NCBI GenBank assembly: GCA_001430745.1
Contig: KQ482061.1
Coordinates: 991,114 to 1,036,319 of the forward strand
Direction: 5' to 3'
DNA length: 45,206 bases
Source of the DNA: Auxenochlorella pyrenoidosa
Lineage: Eukaryota; Chlorophyta; Trebouxiophyceae; Chlorellales; Chlorellaceae
Shown: positions 29,060 to 38,600 of the stretch, in pieces
Layout of the letters: every line of letters begins with the position of its first letter
How positions within the stretch are numbered: position 1 is the first letter of the stretch
Made by a program: the position numbers and the translations under genes
The notes under the pieces: model-generated
Seen by the model: the letters and a program-made list of their open reading frames with translations, nothing else
Database searches by the model: none
What the model was told of the DNA's origin: nothing

Positions 29060-29718
29060 GGCAGACCCTCCTCACGCTTCTTGCGCTTTGGTGCCCGCTC
29101 AGGAGCCCCTCCAAACGTTTGGAGGTCAACCACGCAGGAAGGAGCTGGCTTCAGCCAGGCCAGGCGGGACACTAGGGCCAGGTCTGCAGGATGCTGCCCT
29201 GCTGGCGGCACAGCGGCGGCGGCATCATGTGTGGTTCGTGCCACTGGTTGATGGCTTGTTGCAACACTATCCTTCCCCTAGGAAAGCACTGGATACTGCA
29301 CCAGAATGACATGGTGTGATGGATTGATTTCACGACATAAATGTGCGGTTTTCCCTGCGGTTGCATGCGGCAGGCGGTAGGACCGAGATGGCGGCAGAGG
29401 CCTTGTTCACCTGTCTGCCTCTCGTGTTGCTTTGCTACATGCATCGCCGACCGATCGACCAATCCTCAAAAGGCTCGAGCGGCAGTGGGCCTCCGCCAGG
29501 GCTGTCCGACTCTGACTGATTTTCTTCTCTGTGAGACCTTCACTCTCCGGGAAGGGCGTTGCTTGTGGAGCGAGACTTTCAGAGCGGGGTTTGCAGCGGC
29601 GACGACACTGCGGCTGCCCTTGCCCCACTGCCGCGCCGCCGGCGCCGACCAGCGCTTCTGCCTCCCAGCGCCGCCCTCTCCTCCAGCCTGCGGGCCCTGC
29701 CCATAGTGGGCACCAAGC
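29060..29718. other. Divergent promoter region between the peptide and hydrolase genes
   Basis: About 660 bases between two divergent starts. It has AT-richer patches at 29300-29345 and no convincing exon. Confidence 0.45.
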
Positions 29719-31070
29719 ATGGAGGCGCAGGTTGCCCCTACACAGCACGCAGAGATGCTGCAGCCAGCGGAGCTCTACGCCAGCCCAGCGGGCGAAGCGG
29801 CGTTGCGCCAGCTGTACAATTCCACGCTGGCAGCGCTGCCCTTCCCTCACGAGCAGCACCTGGTGCACACCTCAAGCTTTGGCCGCGCGCATGTCGTGGT
29901 GTGCGGCCCGCCGGCTGCGCCGCCGCTGATGCTGTGGCACGGCGCGACAACGCCCGCGCCGTTCATGCTGGCTGCCCCCTCCCTGGCGCCCCTGGTGCGG
30001 CGCTTCCGCATCTACGCACCCGACACCCCCTGCCACGGTGAGTGAGGCCGCGCACTGCGTGTACCCTGCTGCCCCCCTTGAAGCGCTGATGATTTGCCTG
30101 CAGCTCTGAACAACACCCACGCGTCTGGCCCCGTGCTGGCGGTTAAGGCTGCTCACACCTCTGCAACCCCTGTTGCAGCTGGCAGCCGCAGCGACCCTGC
30201 AGTGCTTGACCCTGCCACGCATGGGCATGGCAGGTGGTGCTTGGAGGTCATGCAAGCCCTGGGCCTGCTGCGTGGCAGCAGCGGTGGCGACAGCAGTGGC
30301 ACTGCGCACGACAGACCCTTTGCCTCCCAGCAGCAGCCCCCCCTGTGCGCCCTCCCTTCCATGCGGGAGTGTCCATCGGCGCCGACATGCTGCTTGACCT
30401 TGCAGCTGTGGCCCCGGGTGCCATCAGGGCTGCAGCGCTGGTGGTGCCGGGCCGCCTGCAGCGCGGGGGCCCCGCCTCCATCCCCACAGCGCTGCTGCTG
30501 CGCCTGGCCCTGTACCGCCTGCTGCCCTGCTCGTGGACAGAGCGGCTGATGCTGGCGTGCATTCTCGACGAGCCAGCTGAAGTCGACCCTCTGGTGGAGC
30601 AGATCAAGCTGGGCATCCGGCGCGCAGGGGGTCGGGCTGAGGGACAGGGCAGACACGGCACCGAGTTGCAGCCCTGCTGTTCTTGTGCTAAACGGTGGTG
30701 CGCCGCGTGCCCACCTGCAAGTGCCTGGCTTGGCGTGTCGGGCCTGACTTGCAACGCGGCTGCCACCCGCCCCAACCGACCCTCCAGGCACGTGCGCCGG
30801 TACCCCCCGCGACCAGCAGCGCCCACAGACGACCAGCTGCGCCTGCTCACATCCCCAGTCTTCCTCACTGCTGCTGAGCTGGATGTGTGGGGCCCGGGGC
30901 AGGCGACCATGAGGCATGCGCGCGAGGTTTGGGCCCCAAGCCAGCTGCAGGCACTGCTGCTGCAGGGGGCCCGCCATGTGCCCAGCCAGCAGCGGATGGG
31001 ACACGCCATTGAACGCATCACTGCATTCTTTGAGGCGCAGGTCTCGGAAAGCCTTGCTGCCGACGCTTGA
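29719..31070 (+). CDS. Alpha/beta-hydrolase fold protein (esterase-like)
   Basis: Probable four-exon gene: 29719-30037, 30179-about 30271 (or 30283), about 30337-30619, and 30788-31070. Exon 1 codes MEAQVAPTQHAEML..., then FGRAHVVVCGPPAAPPLMLWHG (strand and oxyanion-hole HG region) and FRIYAPDTPCHG. Exon 2 gives THGHGRWCLEVMQALGL, the usual segment before the nucleophile. Exon 3 carries GVSIGA, a G-x-S-x-G nucleophile elbow, then DLAAVAPGAIRAAALVVPGRL. Exon 4 supplies an acidic AELDVWGP and the late histidine in QGARHVPSQQ, completing a Ser-Asp/Glu-His triad. The boundary between exons 2 and 3 is uncertain, and the intron after exon 3 appears to start with GC (CCG|GCGCGC). The substrate cannot be told. 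No targeting signal is evident. Confidence 0.75.
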
Positions 31071-31120
31071 TCCCGTCGTCCTGAGTTGCCTGTTCCGCCT
31101 GGCAGGCAATGTTCTACACA

Positions 31121-31125
31121 TTACA
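31121..31125 (-). terminator. TGTAA polyadenylation-type signal (minus strand)
   Basis: It lies 126 bases after the stop of the FrnE-like gene on the minus strand and 50 bases beyond the stop of the convergent hydrolase. Confidence 0.4.
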
Positions 31126-31250
31126 CCTTTGCGTGCGCAAAATTGAGTTCAACAGCTAGAATTGGTTTGTACTGTACTGCTGTGCAAGGCAACATGCAGG
31201 CAAACCCAGTTTGCCCATAGGGTTCCCTGCTGGCTCTGCGCCCGCCGGCC

Positions 31251-32908
31251 TCACTCCTCGGCTGCCGCCCTGGGTTCCTGCTTGGCAGCAGCGCCAGCCG
31301 CCTTGTCAGCAGCAGCACCGCCTGGCCCAGTGGCAAACCCAGCCTCGTGCAGCGTCTTCCTGAAGGCCACCTCAAAGGCCCTGACGCTCTCTGCCCCCAC
31401 AAGCGGCACCGGCTTGCCGGCCCCGCAGCTGATCAGGAAGGTCGGCACAGAGTGCATGCCGCGGCTGCGGGCAGGGGGAAATCAGAGGCTGGGGACGGCG
31501 GGTTCAGAGGAGTGATTGGCACCCAGGGAATGGTAGCTTTTTGCATCAAGTGCAACGGCATCACTTCCTGGCAGCACAGCTGGAGATCCCCATAGCTCGC
31601 TGGAAAGCACCGCATGCTCCGCTTGCCTGTCCTTGGCCTCCCGGTCTTCCTCCGCCACCGCCTGCTGCGCCTCGTGGCTGCCCAGCCAGGCATCTGCCTC
31701 GCCAGCTGGCAGGCCCATCTGGGCAGCTGCCTCCAGCAGCTGCTGCCGGCTCGACACGTTGCTGCCCTGCTCGTACCTGCCAGCAGCAGAGGGCAGAGAG
31801 CGCGCAGGTGAGCGGACGTTTCTATGTGTAAATGTCTCACACTTGGACAGACATGTGCGAGGCTGTGTGATACAGTGCAGCAAGCAGCTTTTGTGCCATG
31901 CTGCCAACCCCTGGCCTGAGCATTTTTAGGCGCATCAAACAGGCGGGAGCTTTGAGCACAACATCTGCCTTTTCTGCCAGGCACTGTCCTGCTGCTGCAG
32001 TACTGGGCACATCAGCCCGGCGGCAAAACCCGCCCTGCTCACGTCATGCGGAACAGCAGGCCGGCGGCCTCGTGGCTGTGGCCGTGCCGCCCCGCCAAGA
32101 CGATCAGCTCGTGGGCGCCCTGCATCGCACTCAGAAGCCGCGTCCGTGAGCCACGTGCAGATGCATGGCCTCTGCAGGTGCGCATTCAGCCACCACCCTG
32201 TGTCCCGTCTGCTTGCCTGCGTGCTTGGCCGCCAGCGCCAGTCGGCAAAGGGCGCGCCATCCCACTTCCCTGGGGCGGGGCATGTCCAGGGGAGGGGGGC
32301 AGTCTGCCTGGGTCAGCTCGGTGGCCAGCAAGGGCATGAGGCAATCCGAGGTTGAACAGGCATGGCGCAAACAGGCAGGAGCCAAGGGCACACACCCGAG
32401 TCGTGCAAGCGCTGGCGCAGGGCCGGCGCCTGGCTGCCAAAGCGGCGGCGGTAGTAGCTATCAATTGGCTCGCCTGGTGTGGTCAGGTGCAGGTGGGCGT
32501 GAACCAGAAGGAGTTTAGATTAAAGCATTCATAAAGGGTTTGAACCCTCTCCAGAACACATGCCAGCAGCTAGCGGCAGAGCCAGCGAGCACACTCACCC
32601 CCCTCTGCAAAGTCTGGGTCCAGCAGGAAGGCGTGCAAGCGCACATCGAACCGCGCCGGAGACTGCTCCGCCAGGTCCTGCATGGCCGTGCTCAGCCGGT
32701 TTCAGCCCACCCAGCACCTGGGGGAGGGCGGCGGTGGCAGGACAAACGGTCAGCAGATCCTTGGCCTGGCCTTCCCGCCAAGGGCAGCTGCCCCCAATAA
32801 CGAGGTGCATTAGGGCACGGGCAGACCCTGCTACAGGAGGAAGGCACGCTGCTCTAACCAGGGGCAGGCAACATCGCTCCAGACGTCCACCCGAATCACG
32901 GGCACCAT
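31251..32908 (-). pseudogene. FrnE/DsbA-like thioredoxin-fold protein with an in-frame TGA (paralogue A)
   Basis: FrnE-type DsbA-like proteins have a thioredoxin fold with a CxxC active site for disulfide exchange. Six exons, 32859-32908, 32599-32717, 32392-32473, 32043-32171, 31627-31776 and 31251-31464, join in phase to 248 codons. The start MVPVIRVDVWSDVACPW runs into C at the next exon, forming CPWC. Codon 22 (32702-32704) is TGA, four residues after the active-site cysteine, where relatives have Lys or Arg. Everything else reads through: DVRLHAFLLDPDF, EPIDSYYRRRFG, GAHELIVLAGRHGHSHEA, YEQGSNVSSRQQLLEAA, HSVPTFLI (cis-Pro loop), and an Ala/Glu-rich tail. The paralogue at 41282-44068 has 246 residues and shares intron positions. 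Options are a recent nonsense mutation (CGA to TGA), a sequencing error, readthrough, or use of an acceptor at 32691-32692 that skips the stop in frame but changes the active site to CPC. Confidence 0.75.
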
Positions 32909-33112
32909 ATTTGAATGTTAGTAAGGAAATGGCAGGAGTAATCAGGGGTCGGCAGCCAGCCAAGGCAGTCTGGAAGAGCAGTGGGCACTGCTCGTCGCGC
33001 CCAGCACAGCTCGGGCCTCTTCTACCTTGGAGCTCGTAAAACTTTCACTGCCCAACCCCACAGATCATGCTAGGCTCACCTTGAGCTGTGGCAGCCAAGC
33101 AGCCTCGAAGCC
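32909..33112. other. Divergent promoter region
   Basis: 204 bases lie between the FrnE-like paralogue A (-) and the next plus-strand gene. A minus-strand ATG stretch ending in a good donor at 33079 could be a 5' exon but adds nothing recognisable. Confidence 0.35.
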
Positions 33113-34241
33113 ATGCTCCCAGCCCTGAGGGAAGCAGCAGCGCGCCTGCGCCTGCTCACCCTCCCTGGGCCGGGCCTGGCAGCGGCACCAGCTGCGGCAG
33201 CAGCCTGCTCCCACCTGCTTGCCGGGCGCTGGCTGCCCGGCTGTGGGCCCGCCCTTGGCGGCGCTGCCCCCGTCGTCACTCTTTGCGGCGTCACTGCAGC
33301 AGGGTCCACCACAGCCGGCAGCAGCGCAACTGAGGAGCTGGGCGACCTCCGGCCAGGCAAGCAGCCCATGTAACGGCATCTGAGGTTCCACAGGGCACAG
33401 TGTGCCTCGCGTTCCCTGGGTCGTGCATTCAAACAGGCAGACAGGCAGATGCATTTGCACAGAAGACTGCAGCTGGCCTGAAAGAACCAAGCCACCAATT
33501 CCCAGCATGCCATCGTGAACTGTCTCTCATGCGGGGGGTGGAGATGGGATGGGGGGTGACAGGTGGTGTGGTGTGTGTGTGTCCTTCGCTGTGCAGCTGC
33601 CCTGTCCTGCGCACGAATCGTGAGCTCGCCATATCCCTCATGCTAGCGGGCGCAGGAATGACCCTCAGCGAGGAGGAGGATGACGAAGCGGAACACTACA
33701 GGTAGGCACACGGCGCTTGCATTTGCCCCCAGCCTGCCGGCTCTTGGTACACTGACGATGTGCTTGCGTTGTGCTCACAGCTCGCACCTGCATGGCCACT
33801 ACACAAGGCGGCTGCGGTGCAGGCAGGGCCGGCTGCCGCAGTGGCAAACAACTGGCCTGACGCCCCCTTCCCTTGCGCTGCTGCCTGCAGTGTGCGCGCA
33901 CATGTGCACCGCCAGCGGCTGAAGCTGCACGAGGAGCCACATCTGGATGAGGAGGATCCGCCCGGGGAGGAGGCACCAGGTGGGCACCCGGGCAGTGGCC
34001 ACAGTGGAAGGCGAGGGTGGCAGCTAAAGGGCTGCCGCTGTAGGGCAAGCATCCATGCCTGGCTGAAATCACCCCTTCGTGCCTGCACCCCGAAAATGTA
34101 CGGCAGCCTGCCTAGCGTACCTCTGTGCTCGCCCTGCTGCCTGCAGGCGAGGAGGCGTACAACGAGCCTGGGCCGCTGCTGCCGCCCGACTCTGAGGAGG
34201 AGGATGTTGTGACAGATGAGGAGGAGGAGGCCAGGAAGTGA
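33113..34241 (+). CDS. Acidic-tailed protein with organelle-like N terminus, unknown function
   Basis: Four candidate exons, 33113-33369, 33597-33701, 33891-33979 and 34147-34241, join in phase to 181 residues. The last three are secure: each junction keeps frame and they form one protein with SEEEDDEAEHY, VRAHVHRQRLKLHEEPHLDEEDPP and a C terminus of Glu/Asp clusters ending EEEEARK. The first exon (MLPALREAAARLRLLTLPG...) is Arg/Leu/Ala-rich like a mitochondrial or plastid leader. It joins through a GTAACG donor, so it is less certain; otherwise translation could start at 33640. The central stretch CPVLRTNRELAISLMLAGAG has no match I recognise. Function unknown. Confidence 0.5.
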
Positions 34242-34649
34242 GGCGCCACACTGGCTGCTGCCAGCAGCATGGTGCCGGCACCAGGCACCTCACTTCCTGA
34301 TGCCGGCAGCGTGCGGGGGCAGCCAGGGCAGCGAGCGCGCCGCTGCACTGCTGCAAACGCCGGCAAGGCGGAGGCGAATGCGAGCGGCGTGAGCGGGAGG
34401 CATGAGAGTGAAGCAGACTCCCCGTGTGTGTGTATGCATGGTTTCTATGTCAATGCGTGCACCTGTACCACTTTAGGACCATGAATTCCTGAGGAAGATA
34501 ACAGTGTGTTGATAGGCAGGGCCGGGTGCATGACCACGAGTGGCACAGCGGACCTGCCGTGACCATGCTGCAGCCTTGGCAGCCATGGCGAGGGTTGGCT
34601 CAAGCCACAAATTCTTTAACCAGTAGGGCACTGACTAGAAGAGCCGGGC
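34242..34649. other. Intergenic between two unrecognised plus-strand genes
   Basis: About 410 bases with no recognisable exon, repeat or RNA gene. Confidence 0.4.
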
Positions 34650-35443
34650 ATGCGGCCGTTCGTTGTTGTGAGCGAACCCGCCTCGTGGGCTGTGCTAGTG
34701 CGCAGCAGGGACGAGGTGCAGCAGGTGCTGGAGGCTGCGCAGCTGCACAACGAGGAAGGGCTGGCGCCGGTGAGAATCCAGGAGACGGGCGGGCACAGCC
34801 AGCGTCGGCGTCAACGACTATGTGTGATTGTGGGAGGGCCTTGACCCTGCATGCTGTAGCTTCTTCACTTGAAATGCACCAGGCCTACAGTATTTCCTTC
34901 CTGCCTGCAGGTGGGAGAGCAGCTGGCGTGCCAAGGCCTGCTTGAGTTTGAGGGTCAGGCCTGGCTGCTGCTCGGCAGCGCGAGCGGGGAGGGCCACGCC
35001 GCAACCTCAGCATGGCTGAGCCAGCACCTGCCCCCTGCGCTGGACGTTCTGTGGCCCTTCCAGGACAGACCAGAAGGATGGCTGGAGGGCAGGTATGCGC
35101 AGGGCTGGATTGTGAGCACCCTACCAAGGCAGTGTAGGCCCTCAACGTGCCAAACTGCTGCGCATGCCTCACCTCCCCTGGCTGCGGGGATCTCTTTGAG
35201 CACAATGCGGCCATCTGCCCGCGCTCCGCCTCTCATCTGCTTGCCCATCAACAAGAAGCGCCTGTCACCACAACCCTGCGACCCCCCTGCAGCACATACA
35301 TGTGGCGGCCAGCTGCTGGCGCCGGGGTACTGCCAGAGGCGGTGCCGCTGTGGGAGCTTCAGCTGGCTCCCTGGGCGGGGCCTGAGCAGGCGCTGGAGGC
35401 TCAGGAGGCTGAGCTGGAGGAGGGCTCTGAGTGCGCGGGATGA
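34650..35443 (+). CDS. 150-residue protein of unknown function
   Basis: Three exons, 34650-34769, 34911-35092 and 35293-35443, join in phase with GT-AG introns. The start MRPFVVVSEPASWAVLVRS is followed by EVQQVLEAAQLHNEEG, QLACQGLLEFEGQAWLLLGSA, a helix-like SAWLSQHLPPALDVLWPFQ and a Trp-rich segment (YMWRPAAG, PLWELQLAPW). The C terminus is Glu-rich. It is globular-looking, without signal peptide or membrane helix, and matches no family I know. It converges on SRP68. Confidence 0.6.
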
Positions 35444-35593
35444 GCTGCAGACTTTGGGAGCTGCGGCATGGCAGCCGCTTGGTGTCAACGAACCTGGGGC
35501 TGCCCCTGCCTGTAGCTGCATCCGCGGGTCGCTGCCTGTGCTGCGAAGACTTGTGTGCCTGGCGCCTGCTTGGTATGCAAGTCTGGTCTCAAC

Positions 35594-35598
35594 TTACA
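35594..35598 (-). terminator. TGTAA polyadenylation-type signal of SRP68
   Basis: Minus-strand TGTAA, 86 bases after the SRP68 stop. Confidence 0.45.
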
Positions 35599-35683
35599 AT
35601 CCAGTGACCAAGTGCAACCTCTGCCAGCATGGCACAAGGCACAAGCATGCCAAGCTGGGTTGGTGGGCCTGCTGCAATGCCGC

Positions 35684-38600
35684 CTAGCGCCCCCAGCCGC
35701 CGAAGAGGCGCGAGAAGGTGCCCTGCCCTGCCGGCGCTGCCTGCTTGGCTGGCAGGCGGTGGCTGAGGTCTGGCGCCTGCAGAGAAAGAGAGGCGAGGGA
35801 AGGGGTTGTTCCAAAAATGCAGCAAGAATGACGCAGTTGCAAGCCGCAGCCCAGCACAACCCCTCAGATGGTTGGCGGCAGCTTGGCACTGCATGCCACC
35901 GCCACCCTCTCCCCCCAGCCCTGCATGCGGCCCCCGCCACACCTGGATGTAGTTGAGCGCGGTGTCCAGGAAGATGGGGCGCACCGGCACGGCGCGCAGC
36001 GGCGGCGGCACCCTGCGTGCGGGCGGCAGGGGAGGGCGCGGGGGCCGTCGCGGCGCAGGCGTCGATACGCAAGCTGACGAGGCACCCACCCAGCAGGGTG
36101 TGCAGGCATTCCTAGCGGCGCATGCACGTCAAGGTGTGAAGCAGATGCGCAGGGTGCCCTCTGAGCCCCGCGCTGCCTGCGGCCCCACGCGCACCTGCAG
36201 ATGCGCGCGCTGCCCTTGCCGCTGCCCACAAACGACTCGAACGCGTCCAGCTGCTCCGACAGGAAGGCCTCCTCGTGCGACCGCTTCTTCCCTGCTGGGG
36301 GCACACGCGCACGAGTGGAGCAATGCAGGTCAGAACCTGTTGTTGGGCAGCTTGAGCCAAAGATTCCTGGCCATTGGTGCCAGCACACAGGGCCGGAGCG
36401 CTGCGCTGGCCATCGCAGCCCAAGCACCCCGCCCTGCCCCAGAGGGCAGGCCCAGGCCCACCTTCCGCCCCCCCCTCCAGGCTCATGCCCTCCAGGCCCT
36501 TCTGCGCCGCCGCCTTTTCCCGCAGCTCCCCCGCCCGCTGCTCCGCCGCCGCCACCGCCCCCCAGGCCGCAGCCGCCTCCCGCAGGCGGTCCAGGTCTGC
36601 TGCTGCCGTGGGGTCGGGCTTGGCGCAGTCCTCATACTTGCTGCAGGACGGGCAGGGGAGGCGGGAGGCAAATGTGAGCAGACTGCGTCACAGGCGCAGC
36701 AGTTTGACAGTTGTCACACGCTCCGCACAGCAAAGCCTGCTCCCGCAGCTCCAAGTCACATGCTTTGCACAGCAAAGGCTGCTCCCAAAGCCCCAAGCCT
36801 GGGCAGCCTGGCACTGCAGCGCTGCAGAGGCTGCCATCCAGGAGCAGTCGCAGTGCCAGCATGCATGACCACAAGTGTTGCAGCTGAGGCATGGGGGCGG
36901 GCTCACCTGGCTGCCTGCTTGCAGCGCTCTAGGGCGCGGCCAAACAGGCCCGCCGCCTCTGCAAGCTTCTCTGCTGCAAGGTAGGAGTGTGCCACATAGA
37001 GGCAGCGAGCTGCCTGGTAGTGCGCTTGCTGCAGCCCAGGGACAGCGGCAGCAGCAGGCGGTAAGGAAGGTTGGCGCGCTCAGCGGGCGCCCTGGGTGGC
37101 GGGGGTCGGCAGGGAGAGACGGCAGGGTAATTGGTCCGGCGCCTCGGCCGGTCCGCAACCGTTGGAGGCACCCCCGGAAGCTTCTTGTCCCTGTCCCGGG
37201 CACGAAGTCTGTAGATTGGCGCTGGAGCCCGCCCCCGCCCCCCCCCCCACACACACACACACACCCACCTTGGCGGTGCACTCGTCCATGAGCATCTCGC
37301 CCGCGGCGCCGCCCACGTGCGCCGCCAGGTCGTTCAGCTCCAGGGTGTTGGCCACCAGGGCGTCGTACAGCCGCACCTGCAGGGGGGGGGGGGGTCCGCA
37401 GCTTGGGGTCGGGGCGAGGGGGGTGGGGAGCACGCAGCCTGGGGTGCAGGGGAGGGACCATGCGCAGTGGCCCGCCCTGCCTGGAGTGCACGCGCCGACC
37501 ACACGACGCATCGCATGCACGGGCAGCGGCCGCCGGCGTCCACACGCGTGCGCCCAGGCACTTGGCACGCACCACGTCCTCCGCCTTGGCTGGCCGCTCC
37601 CGCGCGCCCTCCTTGCCGCCGCCCCTGCCGCCGGCCAGCGCGCGGCGCAGCGTGCGCGCAAACCGCGCCTCGGCGTCCGCCGCCAGGAACAGGTTGCGCT
37701 GCAGCGCAGGGCAGGGCAGGGGTGGAACCATGAGGGATACGAGGCCCCCCCTGGCATGCTGGCTCGGCCACGCAGTCACAACAGAGCGCCACTCTGCACA
37801 GCGCAGTGATGGCAGGGGCGGGACGCAATGTGCTGCTGCGCCTGCGCGCAGCGGCGCTGGGCGGTGTGTCCACAGCAGGCAGTGCGCGCACACTTGCCTG
37901 TACCGTGCGTTCCAGCGCCAGCCCCAGCACTGCACGGTCCAGCGCCACCAGCTCGGCTCGCAGCTGCTCCGAATCGGCGCCGCCTGCGGGGAGCGGGGCG
38001 GTGGGCATGGCAGCACGGGGAGCGTGGGGGTGGCGGCAGGCAACCGTCGGCAGGCGACACGTGGGGTTTGCGACACAACCGCGAGTTGACGGCCGGCCGT
38101 GCATCCACCTGTGAAGGCAAACTCACAGGCAGGCATGATCGCAGGCTTGAGCAGAGAGGGTGAACAGGCTCCGCCTGCCACACACGCGCCAGGATGCTGC
38201 ACCACGCGTGTGGAAGCGACCAGTTTAGCAAGGACAAGCAGGCACGACGCCACGGGTGGCCCCCCCCCCCCCCTCCTCACCCTGGCCCAACGCCAGCACC
38301 GACTTGATGGCTGCCCGCGCCTCGTCGTAAGCCAGCACCACTCGGTCGTACCGAGCCACCCGCTGCTCCACCTCCGCCGCCGCCCCCGCGCCCTCAGCCT
38401 CCATCGCGCCCTCCAGCTCCGCCTCCGCCTCCTGCAGCGGGAGGGGCAGGGGGAGGTTATGTGGTGGTGAGGGGTGTCGGCCTGCAGCGCTGCGCAGGCT
38501 CCCGTTCCGCAACAAGAGAGGCCAGAGGGCCATGGCCCGGCGCCTCGCCTGCAAGGCTGCAGAGCATCCGCAGAACAGCGCATCTGCAGGACCGGCACCA

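Noticed and set aside
32530..32560. T-arm-like sequence in intron 2 of FrnE-like paralogue A
   Set aside because: It is only a short G/C-flanked palindrome. The remaining tRNA arms are absent.
32702..32704. Selenocysteine reading of the TGA codon
   Set aside because: The CPWC active site is already complete with two cysteines, and the TGA falls at a normally basic residue. A nonsense change or error is simpler.
33079..33114. Minus-strand ATG stretch (MASRLLG...) with a good donor as first exon of FrnE-like paralogue A
   Set aside because: The ATG at 32908 already gives a complete thioredoxin-fold start, and no acceptor links the two in frame before it.
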